A DNA stretch of 13,821 bases from Flavobacterium sp. (GTDB taxonomy: Bacteria > Bacteroidota > Bacteroidia > Flavobacteriales > Flavobacteriaceae): NCBI GenBank assembly GCA_030153045.1, contig JASLID010000035.1, positions 1 to 13,821 of the forward strand, given 5' to 3'. Of the stretch, positions 7,726 to 13,821 are shown piece by piece. The notes under the pieces are model-generated. The model was not told where the DNA came from and made no database searches. It was given only the letters and a program-made list of their open reading frames with translations. A program made the translations under genes and the position numbers. The first letter of the stretch is position 1. Each line of letters starts with the position of its first letter.

Positions 7726-8883
7726 ATGATTAACAAGCGCCTTCTAATTAAAAACCTACTGGCTCACAATGATGAGTGTAGTTTTTATGATAAAAAGCGA
7801 CAGTTGAATTTACATACCCGAGAAGGCAAAGCTAAGTTCTTAAAACACATTTGTGCCTTATCTAACTCTAACCCGAATAATAATTCGTACATAGTTGTAG
7901 GTGTAGAAGACCAAGATAATGAAATTGTTGGCGATGATTTTTTTGACGATAGTAGAATTCAAAATTTAGTCAATGCCTTTTTAGAAAATCCACCCAAAAT
8001 TCAATATGAAAATGTTCCTTTTCCTAATTTACCTAAAGACAAAGTAATTGGCTTGGTAACCATTAAACCCAATCATAAAACTTCTTTTTTTAAAAAAGGA
8101 ATTCATACCATAGTAGCCAATACAACCTTTGTTAGAGTGGGTAGTAATACTTCACCAACAGATGATAAAGTTCCGTATTCGAAACAAAATATAGAAACGG
8201 TAATTAGCATTGAAAATAATTCCCGAAACAGTATTGCTCATACGCTTGATGGCGTGCTTGATTTTATGAATGTTAGACACAAAGACATGCATACCAATTA
8301 TCAGGTTTTTAAAGAATTATTTGTGGTTTGTTGGGCAGGAAACAAGAAAAAAATTCGTGATAACACTTATTTTTACAGAGTAGATATTGAATTGATAAAC
8401 GAACAAATTAAACTCTTTTATTCGGCTCAGGATGAAGTTACCATTGAGTTTAATGAAAATTCATTTATTATAACAGAGTATATTTCACTTGGACTAAATG
8501 ACAAGACCAGTTATTATCCTCTTGAAAAAGTAACCATTACTTTTTTTGACAATGGCTATTATAAAATGGAAAACATCATGTTGTTTGAACCGCCAGAATT
8601 CAATAAAAAAGTGTTGCATCATATTTATAATTCAAACAAATCATTGTTAGAAAAAATGGAAAAGGGATTTACTTTAAGCGACCGAGATATCAAAGATTTA
8701 GAAAATCTCCCTTCTACTTTTATGCTTTGTTATTTGAATGGATTCGAAAATGCAAAACAAAGACTAATTGACGCGAAGTTACTACTGAAGCCTTATCCTC
8801 AGACTTTTTTGAATTTTAAAGAAGTAATGCGTGTTTTACGGAAAATGAAATATAACAGACAAGATCTTTCTATTACTAATTAA
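7726..8883 (+). CDS. AlbA/Schlafen-type putative ATP-/nucleic-acid-binding protein
   Basis: This is a 385-residue soluble protein without a signal peptide. Residues about 15-145 match the AlbA_2 (Schlafen) layout. An N-terminal charged strand (NDECSFYDKK) is followed by a helix (FLKHICALSNSN), then the hydrophobic strand and Gly loop YIVVGVEDQ (55-63). The closing strand TFVRVGSNTSP (134-144) corresponds to the family's typical 'RxGs' end. The expected early E-x-K/F pair is only loosely kept. Residues about 170-385 are predicted alpha/beta and match no family I recognise; there is no C-terminal helix-turn-helix of the kind seen in many AlbA_2 regulators. It is the only confident plus-strand gene here, divergent from moxR. 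Its TAA stop abuts the stop of the next gene. The role could be transcriptional regulation or nucleic-acid binding, and the substrate is unknown. Confidence 0.8.
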   Translation: MINKRLLIKNLLAHNDECSFYDKKRQLNLHTREGKAKFLKHICALSNSNPNNNSYIVVGVEDQDNEIVGDDFFDDSRIQNLVNAFLENPPKIQYENVPFPNLPKDKVIGLVTIKPNHKTSFFKKGIHTIVANTTFVRVGSNTSPTDDKVPYSKQNIETVISIENNSRNSIAHTLDGVLDFMNVRHKDMHTNYQVFKELFVVCWAGNKKKIRDNTYFYRVDIELINEQIKLFYSAQDEVTIEFNENSFIITEYISLGLNDKTSYYPLEKVTITFFDNGYYKMENIMLFEPPEFNKKVLHHIYNSNKSLLEKMEKGFTLSDRDIKDLENLPSTFMLCYLNGFENAKQRLIDAKLLLKPYPQTFLNFKEVMRVLRKMKYNRQDLSITN

Positions 8884-9195
8884 TTATAAGAAAATATAAT
8901 TAACTGATTTGTTGATACTTTTTAGTGTGTGAGAAAGCATTAAAAACCATACTATTAGAATTCCTATCATATTGAAGAAGATAGAGACTCCCACTTTTTT
9001 TTCATTTATGGCATAAAACCCCTCTTTAAAAGACACGTTAATGGTTTCAAAATCTGGGTTTTTTATTAATTCCAAAAAATAAACCGTTGAAAACAAAACA
9101 TTAAAAACAAATATTACAAAAACAGCTAAAACCAGTGTTGAAGTCAACAAACTAATTTTAGCTTTTTTGTCTAGTTTTTGCAAATTTGTTTTCAT
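8884..9195 (-). CDS. Small two-helix membrane protein, unknown
   Basis: This is a 103-residue hypothetical protein that I cannot assign to a family. A basic N-terminus (MKTNLQKLDKKAK) leads to a long hydrophobic segment (about residues 15-40). A polar loop of about 30 residues follows, then a second helix (about 70-91) and a short basic tail. With positive charges at both ends, both termini are probably cytoplasmic with the loop outside. It converges with the AlbA-type gene so closely that the two TAA stops are adjacent with no base between, so any terminators must lie inside the opposite gene. Start chosen at 9195; there is an AT-rich leader and a hairpin 35-56 nt upstream. Coding status is supported by clean topology and length but not by recognised homology. 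Confidence 0.6.
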   Translation of the reverse strand: MKTNLQKLDKKAKISLLTSTLVLAVFVIFVFNVLFSTVYFLELIKNPDFETINVSFKEGFYAINEKKVGVSIFFNMIGILIVWFLMLSHTLKSINKSVNYIFL

Positions 9196-9229
9196 TTTTC
9201 GTGATATGATGCAAGGTTAAAAGCTTGTC

Positions 9230-9251
9230 TATCACTAAAAACTTAGTGGTA
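9230..9251. repeat. Imperfect hairpin upstream of the 103-residue gene
   Basis: CACTAA (9233-9238) and TTAGTG (9243-9248) form a perfect 6-bp stem with an AAAC loop on the plus strand. It extends to 9 bp with one T-G pair through TATCACTAA / TTAGTGGTA. It lies 35-56 nt upstream of the small membrane-protein start, a position suited to an operator or a -33-region element. No T run follows it on the plus strand, so it is not a clear terminator. Confidence 0.5.
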
Positions 9252-9369
9252 TTTGAAAATTTCAATCTGCATTAATATATTATTGTAAAGGTCTGTTTTT
9301 CTATGGTTTTTTTGTATGGTTTTTCCGTAGCTTTTGTTAAATGTTAAGGTTAATAGCGTTAAAAATAAA

Positions 9370-9405
9370 AGTTAGATAGGCAAACATTCATTCGCCTATC
9401 TAACT
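9370..9405 (-). terminator. Intrinsic terminator of the T9SS surface operon
   Basis: A perfect 12-bp inverted repeat, AGTTAGATAGGC (9370-9381) and GCCTATCTAACT (9394-9405), encloses a 12-nt loop. On the minus strand the stem is followed by TTTATTTTT, a good U-tract. It begins 20 nt after the stop codon of the PorE-like gene, which ends the adhesin/SprF/PorE-like unit. Because the plus-strand side lacks a comparable T run, the signal is directional for the minus strand. Confidence 0.88.
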
Positions 9406-9425
9406 GAATAACAAGTCAAATAAAA

Positions 9426-11360
9426 TTATTTTTCGGTAATAATAAAATCGGAACGGCGGTTTATAAAGTGTTCTTCTTCTGTACATTTTACTCCGTTCTT
9501 GCATTTATTTTTTAGTCTCATTTCGCCATAACCAATAGCACTCTCAATTCGGCTTGGATCAATTCCTTTCGATATGATGTATGTTTGAGTCGATTTAGCC
9601 CTGTTATCAGAAAGCTTAATATTATAAGCATCTTTACCTCTCGAATCTGTGTGTGATTCTATTCTAATTTTAACTTTCGGAAAAGCATTCATTACATACA
9701 CCACCTTATCCAATTCGGTAACAGCTTGTGGTGTTATATCCCACTTATCATATTCAAAGAAAATAGAGTTGATGTCTATTTTTTCGTTTTTACCTTCTTT
9801 GACAGTAAAATCTTCGAGATTTGCCAATTCAAAGTCAACATCTTTTATTTCTCCACGATTATTCAGCCCAGTTGTAACTTGTTTTTCCTGAGTTGTATAA
9901 TTTGGTTTTGATGCCACAAAACGATACGTTCCTCCACAAGGGATTGTGACTTGATAACTACCGTTAGCATGTGAAGTCACCTCAGCTTTCAAATCTCCGA
10001 AGGAATCGAAAACTTTTACGGTAGCGCCTTCCAAATTGAGTTTGGATTTAGAATTAATAACTTTTCCTGAAACAACTTGATTGCATGGAGCTTTGGCTTT
10101 GGTAAAATAATAAATATCGTCATCTCCTTTTCCAGTTTCTCTGTTGGACGAAAAATATCCATATTTAGATTCTACATCAATAATAAAAGAAAAATCGTCT
10201 TTGTTACTATTTATAGGCTCACCAAGATTTTTAGGCTCTGAGAAATTGAGTTTTCCATTGTGTTTGCTTTCTAAAACATCTAAACCGCCGTAGCCATAAT
10301 GACCATCTGACGAAAAATATAAAATTCCATTGGAATAATATGGAAACATTTCTCTTCCAGGCGTATTGATTGTTGGTCCTAAATTTTGAGGTGAATTCAA
10401 ATTTCCATCAGAAAAAATTTCGGCAACATAAATATCAGTTTCTCCTAACCCGCCTGGCATATCGGAAACAAAAAACAACCATTTCCCATCCGGACTTAGT
10501 GCGGGATGACCTACACTATATTCCAAGCTATTGAAAACCATTTTTTCGGTTTTTGTTACTTTTCCATTTTCGATGGTTCCTCTCAAAATTTGAAAATTAT
10601 TTATTCCGCCTCCATCGTTTTGCAATTTTTTTCTTTTAAGCGTATTGGTAGTATAGTAGATTGTTTTTAAATCGGGCGTAAAAGCAACTGTGGCATCGTG
10701 ATATTGTGAACGAATATCTTCTAAAAAGAATAGTTCGTTAAAAAGTTCACCTGTAGTAATATTTCTATCGGCCACATAGAGTTCTAAAAATGGCTGTTGA
10801 TTCCATGAATACAGTTTTTCACGAAACTTTGTGGTGTCTTTACTGGATGAATAAACAAGTTGATTTCCGTAAAATGTGGTTCCAAAATCAGACTTTGAAC
10901 TATTTACTCCTACTGTTTTAATCTTAAACAAAGAAGGTTGTGATGCCAAGCTATCATTATATCTTTTATGACGAAGAAAATGATTTGTTTGTTTAGCATC
11001 TCCTTTTTTTCTGAGTACTTCTTTAGTAATTTCATTGGCTTTATCATAATCTCGAACACCTCGTAATGATTGTGTATAACGAATAAAATAAGTATCCGAA
11101 AGCGTTTGTCCCTGGAGTTCATATAGTTTCTGGTACCATGTTAGTGCTTTCCTAGGATTGTCCAAAAAATAATAGGTGTCGGCAATTTGAGTCACTGCTT
11201 CGATAGAAGGATTTGGTTCTTTCTCCAAATATTCTTCATATGTTTTTGCAGCCTCAACATATTGCATTTCTTTAAATAAGTTATTAGCTCTTTTAAGTTT
11301 TTGCTGAGCAAATGAAATGGTCAGGCAAAACAATAGACAGAAGGTAATTATTCTCTTCAT
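9426..11360 (-). CDS. PorE-like OmpA-family protein (TPR-propeller-CRD-OmpA)
   Basis: This is a 644-residue exported protein with signal peptide 1-19 (SFAQQ). The domain order is TPR-like helices (about 25-115), a WD40/PD40-type beta-propeller (about 145-420; blades include ALSPDGKWLFFVSD at 287-300 and YGYFSSNRETGKGDDDIYY), a carboxypeptidase-regulatory-like domain (about 427-512), and an OmpA C-terminal domain (about 527-644). Asp572 in SHTDSRG and Arg587 in LSDNRA are spaced 15 apart, as are the diaminopimelate-binding Asp and Arg of E. coli OmpA. This order equals that of Porphyromonas PorE, which joins the T9SS trans-envelope complex to peptidoglycan. The leader contains Cys8 and Cys11 but no convincing lipobox, so it may be periplasmic rather than a lipoprotein as PorE is. 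It follows the PorP/SprF gene by 15 nt. The likely role is to anchor that outer-membrane partner to the cell wall. It is probably one paralogue of several in the genome. Confidence 0.9.
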   Translation of the reverse strand: MKRIITFCLLFCLTISFAQQKLKRANNLFKEMQYVEAAKTYEEYLEKEPNPSIEAVTQIADTYYFLDNPRKALTWYQKLYELQGQTLSDTYFIRYTQSLRGVRDYDKANEITKEVLRKKGDAKQTNHFLRHKRYNDSLASQPSLFKIKTVGVNSSKSDFGTTFYGNQLVYSSSKDTTKFREKLYSWNQQPFLELYVADRNITTGELFNELFFLEDIRSQYHDATVAFTPDLKTIYYTTNTLKRKKLQNDGGGINNFQILRGTIENGKVTKTEKMVFNSLEYSVGHPALSPDGKWLFFVSDMPGGLGETDIYVAEIFSDGNLNSPQNLGPTINTPGREMFPYYSNGILYFSSDGHYGYGGLDVLESKHNGKLNFSEPKNLGEPINSNKDDFSFIIDVESKYGYFSSNRETGKGDDDIYYFTKAKAPCNQVVSGKVINSKSKLNLEGATVKVFDSFGDLKAEVTSHANGSYQVTIPCGGTYRFVASKPNYTTQEKQVTTGLNNRGEIKDVDFELANLEDFTVKEGKNEKIDINSIFFEYDKWDITPQAVTELDKVVYVMNAFPKVKIRIESHTDSRGKDAYNIKLSDNRAKSTQTYIISKGIDPSRIESAIGYGEMRLKNKCKNGVKCTEEEHFINRRSDFIITEK

Positions 11361-11375
11361 ATTGGCTTTTTTTAA

Positions 11376-12311
11376 TTAGAAGAATCGTGGAGATTTTATC
11401 GCAGTTGTTTTTTGAGGTAATTGATAACGAAGGATAATTTCGTGAGATCCATCGTTGTATTTCGTGAGTTTAGACAATGTATAGTCAAAAGCATATCCGG
11501 CAAAAAAGCTTTTTGAAATTTGAAATCCTACCAAAGCACTCGTCGAATCATCCCAACGATAAGCGGCACCTAAAGTGACTTTTTCTTGAAGCAAAAAGTT
11601 GGCAGAAATATCACCTGTCCAAGGAGATCCACTAACGGCTTTTACTAATAATGATGGTTTAAATTTTAAATTATCGGAAATATCAAAAACATAACCCGTC
11701 ATAAAGTAATAATGCATTCTATCAGACACAATAGACTCCTTAATATCATCGTAATAATCATATCGCATAAAGTTGGGTGCTGATAATCCTACATACCATT
11801 TTTCGGAATATAAATACAAGCCTGCTCCTACTAAGGGCATAATTTTATTGTCGATATTATTATTTAGTAAAACATCGTCGTTGTCGTAAAACCTTCCTTT
11901 TGTCCAATCGACATTAAGCATTCTAGCTCCCGCTTTTAGTCCGAAGGCTAATTTGGTTTGATAACTGGCCTCAATGGTATAGGAAAAATTACCTGTTACA
12001 AATTGTTCGCTAGAAGGGCCTAATTGATCAGCAATGATATTTAACCCAAGTCCGATTTTTTGATTTCTTAATGGCGCATGAATCCCAAACGTTCCTGTTT
12101 GAGGCGCTCCCTCAAGTTCAACCCATTGTTTTCGGAGTAATAAATTAGCTTCTAGAGATCCCGTCGATCCGGTATAACCCGGATTGACGGTGATCGTATT
12201 ATACATATACTGGGTATATTCGGGATTTTGTTGTGCTTTTATAATACTACTTGTAAAGAATAATCCTAGCAAAAAGTACGTGGTAGCTATTTCTTTTATA
12301 TTTAGTTTCAT
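11376..12311 (-). CDS. PorP/SprF family type IX secretion outer-membrane protein
   Basis: This is a 311-residue protein with signal peptide 1-26 (IIKA before QQNPEY). The family signature is complete: QNPEYTQYMYNTITVNPGYTGS just after the leader, RKQWVELEGAPQTGTFG, the GLGLNI strand, alternating beta-barrel strands throughout, and the terminal SPRFF. Length is normal for the family. In Flavobacterium johnsoniae, SprF is needed for surface delivery of the adhesin SprB encoded beside it. More generally, type-B C-terminal-domain substrates are paired with a neighbouring SprF-like protein. Here the upstream gene ends in exactly such a domain 42 nt away, and a PorE-like gene follows 15 nt downstream. 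It is therefore probably the cognate outer-membrane partner for that adhesin rather than the core PorP of the secretion machine. Confidence 0.93.
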   Translation of the reverse strand: MKLNIKEIATTYFLLGLFFTSSIIKAQQNPEYTQYMYNTITVNPGYTGSTGSLEANLLLRKQWVELEGAPQTGTFGIHAPLRNQKIGLGLNIIADQLGPSSEQFVTGNFSYTIEASYQTKLAFGLKAGARMLNVDWTKGRFYDNDDVLLNNNIDNKIMPLVGAGLYLYSEKWYVGLSAPNFMRYDYYDDIKESIVSDRMHYYFMTGYVFDISDNLKFKPSLLVKAVSGSPWTGDISANFLLQEKVTLGAAYRWDDSTSALVGFQISKSFFAGYAFDYTLSKLTKYNDGSHEIILRYQLPQKTTAIKSPRFF

Positions 12312-12353
12312 ACACTATATATTTGTGGTTTAGAATAAACTTTCTGCATTAAA

Positions 12354-13821
12354 TTATCTCATGATATACAACCAGCCGGTTTTTACACCTTGTGAATCTC
12401 CTATATCGAATACATAATAATAAGTTCCTGAAGGCAATTCTTTTCCGTTAAAAGTTCCGTTAACGTTTGCAATTCCTTTCCAAGTGTTTTTATAACCATT
12501 TGTATTGTAAACAAGATTTCCGTATCGATTATAAACTTCTAATTTATTATGCGGATATTCCTCTACGCATTTAATATTAAAGAAATCGTTAGAACCGTCT
12601 TCATTTGGCGTAAACTCATTAAAAACAACCAAGCACATTGGTTCTAATGAAATGGCGGCTACAGTTCCTCCTTCAATAGCAGCGACATTATTGTAACTAC
12701 CTTCAAACAAGACTTTAACCGTAATTGTAAGTATTGCTGTTTCATTTCCATTTAAAACTGGAATAGTCCAAATTCCTGTGGTTGGATTATAAGTTCCATT
12801 TGTTGCAGTAGCATTTAGAAACTGAAATCCAGATTGGATTTGTTCATTTACAATAACATTATTCGATGGAGATGAACCACCATTACTCACTGTAATAGTA
12901 AAAACAACATTATCACCAACAAAAGGAGTCATAGTATCAGCTGTTTTTGTAAGGGTTAGATTTGAACAAGAATTGATAACCAAATTAAAAGGTGCTGAAT
13001 TGTTTCCGCTACAACCAAATTGATTCGTATAAGAAACGCTTACTGATCCATTCCCTGTTTGATTCCAAGAAATTGTTACAGAATTATCTATAGAAGTACC
13101 TCCTGTAACAATTGAGCCTGCACCGGTAATTGTCCAAATATAATTAGTCATTCCAGCTGTAGTTGTATAAGTGGCCTGGTTATTAATACATATTGTTGGT
13201 GTTCCTCCAGTTATTGTAACAGGTGTGCCTGCATAAAATTGGATTGTAACTGCAAGACGAATTGAACTTGCACAGCCTGTAACCACATCAATTAATGACG
13301 CATAATATGTTGCTCCGTTTACTAAAAGTGTACTTGGAGGAAGAATATTACCGCCAGTTAGAGCATCATACCAAGTAATGCCGCTTTCATTAACTTGAAT
13401 ATTGGCAATTGTCGGATTATTTGATGAACAAAACTCCTGACTCATATCATTTGTCGTTGGCGTAGCTCCACCGTTTATCTGAACTGTAACAGCTAAACGA
13501 ATTGAACTTTCACATCCATTTACCGGATCTATTTGCGAAGCATAATAAATCATACCATTTACTAAAGGAGTTGTTGGTAATAATGCATTTCCATTAGTAG
13601 CAGCATCGTACCAAGTTACCCCACTTTGGTTAACCTGAAGATTAGCAACCGTTGGGTTTGATAATAAACAAAATTCTTGAGTCGTATCGTTAGTTGTTGG
13701 TGTAGCTCCATCATTTATTTGAACCGTAACGGCCAAACGAATTGAACTTTCACAACCATTTACCGGATCTATTTGCGAAGCATAATAAATCATACCATTT
13801 ACTAAAGGAGTTGTTGGTAAT
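12354..13821 (-). CDS. Large repetitive T9SS adhesin, 3' end (type-B sorting domain)
   Basis: This reading frame is open to the right edge, so the true start and signal peptide lie outside; 488 complete C-terminal residues are visible. From the N-terminal side they are 80-residue Ig-like repeats (13233-13821; consensus NPT-AN-QV, TWYDA, LVNG-YYAS, GC-SSIRLAVT), of the CHU_C-associated Ig-like type. A PKD-like domain follows (about 12969-13223, ATYTTTAGMTNYIWTITGAG), then a DUF11 domain (about 12684-12962, LTKTADTMTPFVGDNVVFTI). The last is the gliding-motility-associated C-terminal domain (about 12357-12638), with FTPNEDGSNDFFNI, KLEVYNRYGNLVY, LPSGTYYYVF and WLYIMR. That last domain directs type IX secretion by the SprF-dependent (type B) route. 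The protein is expected to be a cell-surface adhesin or filament. It is followed by its likely partner genes. Confidence 0.92.
   Translation of the reverse strand, partial: LPTTPLVNGMIYYASQIDPVNGCESSIRLAVTVQINDGATPTTNDTTQEFCLLSNPTVANLQVNQSGVTWYDAATNGNALLPTTPLVNGMIYYASQIDPVNGCESSIRLAVTVQINGGATPTTNDMSQEFCSSNNPTIANIQVNESGITWYDALTGGNILPPSTLLVNGATYYASLIDVVTGCASSIRLAVTIQFYAGTPVTITGGTPTICINNQATYTTTAGMTNYIWTITGAGSIVTGGTSIDNSVTISWNQTGNGSVSVSYTNQFGCSGNNSAPFNLVINSCSNLTLTKTADTMTPFVGDNVVFTITVSNGGSSPSNNVIVNEQIQSGFQFLNATATNGTYNPTTGIWTIPVLNGNETAILTITVKVLFEGSYNNVAAIEGGTVAAISLEPMCLVVFNEFTPNEDGSNDFFNIKCVEEYPHNKLEVYNRYGNLVYNTNGYKNTWKGIANVNGTFNGKELPSGTYYYVFDIGDSQGVKTGWLYIMR
13233..13821 (-). repeat. 240-bp tandem coding repeats in the adhesin
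   Basis: Two full 80-codon units (13473-13712 and 13233-13472) and one partial unit (13713-13821) are visible, and the array continues past the right edge. Plus-strand 13501-13581 and 13741-13821 differ at a single position (13515 versus 13755), whereas the adjoining 60 nt (13441-13500 and 13681-13740) differ at 12 positions. The innermost unit is more diverged. Each unit carries two Cys residues that could form an intradomain disulfide. Confidence 0.93.

Larger units (their letters stand above)
9196..9425. promoter_or_regulatory. Intergenic region: leader of small gene plus operon terminator
   Basis: This 230-nt region has no convincing gene on either strand. It holds the upstream region of the minus-strand 103-residue gene at its left end and the terminator of the PorE-like gene at its right end. 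It also contains an imperfect hairpin (9230-9251) and a direct repeat TATGGTTTTT at 9302-9311 and 9315-9324. A weak -7-like element (TAACCTTG on the minus strand, 9212-9219) lacks a matching -33 TTG. Confidence 0.5.

Noticed and set aside
7726..9195. Insertion of the AlbA-type and small membrane genes as a mobile element
   Set aside because: No transposase, integrase, flanking direct repeats or terminal inverted repeats are visible, and base composition looks like the neighbours.
9196..9425. Possible small RNA or extra gene in the 230-nt gap
   Set aside because: No open frame with plausible composition and no recognisable RNA fold beyond the terminator and one hairpin; evidence is insufficient.
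12328..12340. Short inverted repeat GTTTA-GAA-TAAAC between the adhesin and SprF-like genes
   Set aside because: Five base pairs with a 3-nt loop and no T run; expected by chance in AT-rich DNA.
13233..13821. CRISPR-like array from the regularly spaced near-identical blocks
   Set aside because: The 240-nt period is in frame and encodes Ig-like protein domains; there are no short repeat-spacer units.

Overview
The window reads as part of a Flavobacteriaceae chromosome, most likely Flavobacterium or a near relative. The evidence is low GC content, A-rich translation starts without Shine-Dalgarno sequences, a moxR-bat gene cluster, and a type IX secretion (T9SS) gene set whose adhesin ends in the gliding-motility-type C-terminal domain. 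This call comes from gene content only; no database comparison was possible.

Left half (1-7559, all minus strand, transcribed right to left): a compact seven-gene Bat ('Bacteroides aerotolerance') cluster. The order is moxR (AAA+ ATPase), a DUF58/VWA-like protein, a 531-residue two-pass membrane protein with a BatD-like periplasmic N-terminus, batA (VWA), batB (VWA), batC (TPR) and batD, which runs off the left edge. Spacing is tight: 14, 27 and 1 nt, then 110 nt between batA and batB, then a 4-nt ATGA overlap and 19 nt. This suggests one operon, with a possible internal control point at the 110-nt gap, which carries a heptamer tandem repeat and a hairpin. In the expected model the MoxR ATPase remodels or activates complexes of the membrane-anchored VWA proteins, whose MIDAS faces and TPR/BatD partners lie in the periplasm. 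The true function of Bat systems is unsettled.

Middle (7560-9425): a small two-gene accessory patch. A plus-strand stand-alone AlbA/Schlafen-type putative nucleic-acid- or NTP-binding protein is divergent from moxR. It meets, stop codon to stop codon with no spacer, a minus-strand 103-residue two-helix membrane protein of unknown function. A strong intrinsic terminator at 9370-9405 closes the next operon.

Right half (9426-13821, minus strand): a T9SS cell-surface module. The 3' end of a large repetitive adhesin (Ig-like 80-residue repeats, PKD-like domain, DUF11, type-B sorting domain) is followed by a PorP/SprF-family outer-membrane protein and a PorE-like protein (TPR, beta-propeller, carboxypeptidase-regulatory-like domain, OmpA peptidoglycan-binding domain). 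The likely division of labour is a secreted surface filament or adhesin, its cognate outer-membrane partner, and a periplasmic peptidoglycan anchor.

I see no clearly new defence or mobile system. The points most worth following are the C-terminal domain of the 531-residue Bat protein, the self-contained adhesin/SprF/PorE-like triad, the mosaic divergence of the adhesin repeats, the unassigned C-terminal half of the AlbA-type protein, and the batA-batB spacer repeat.
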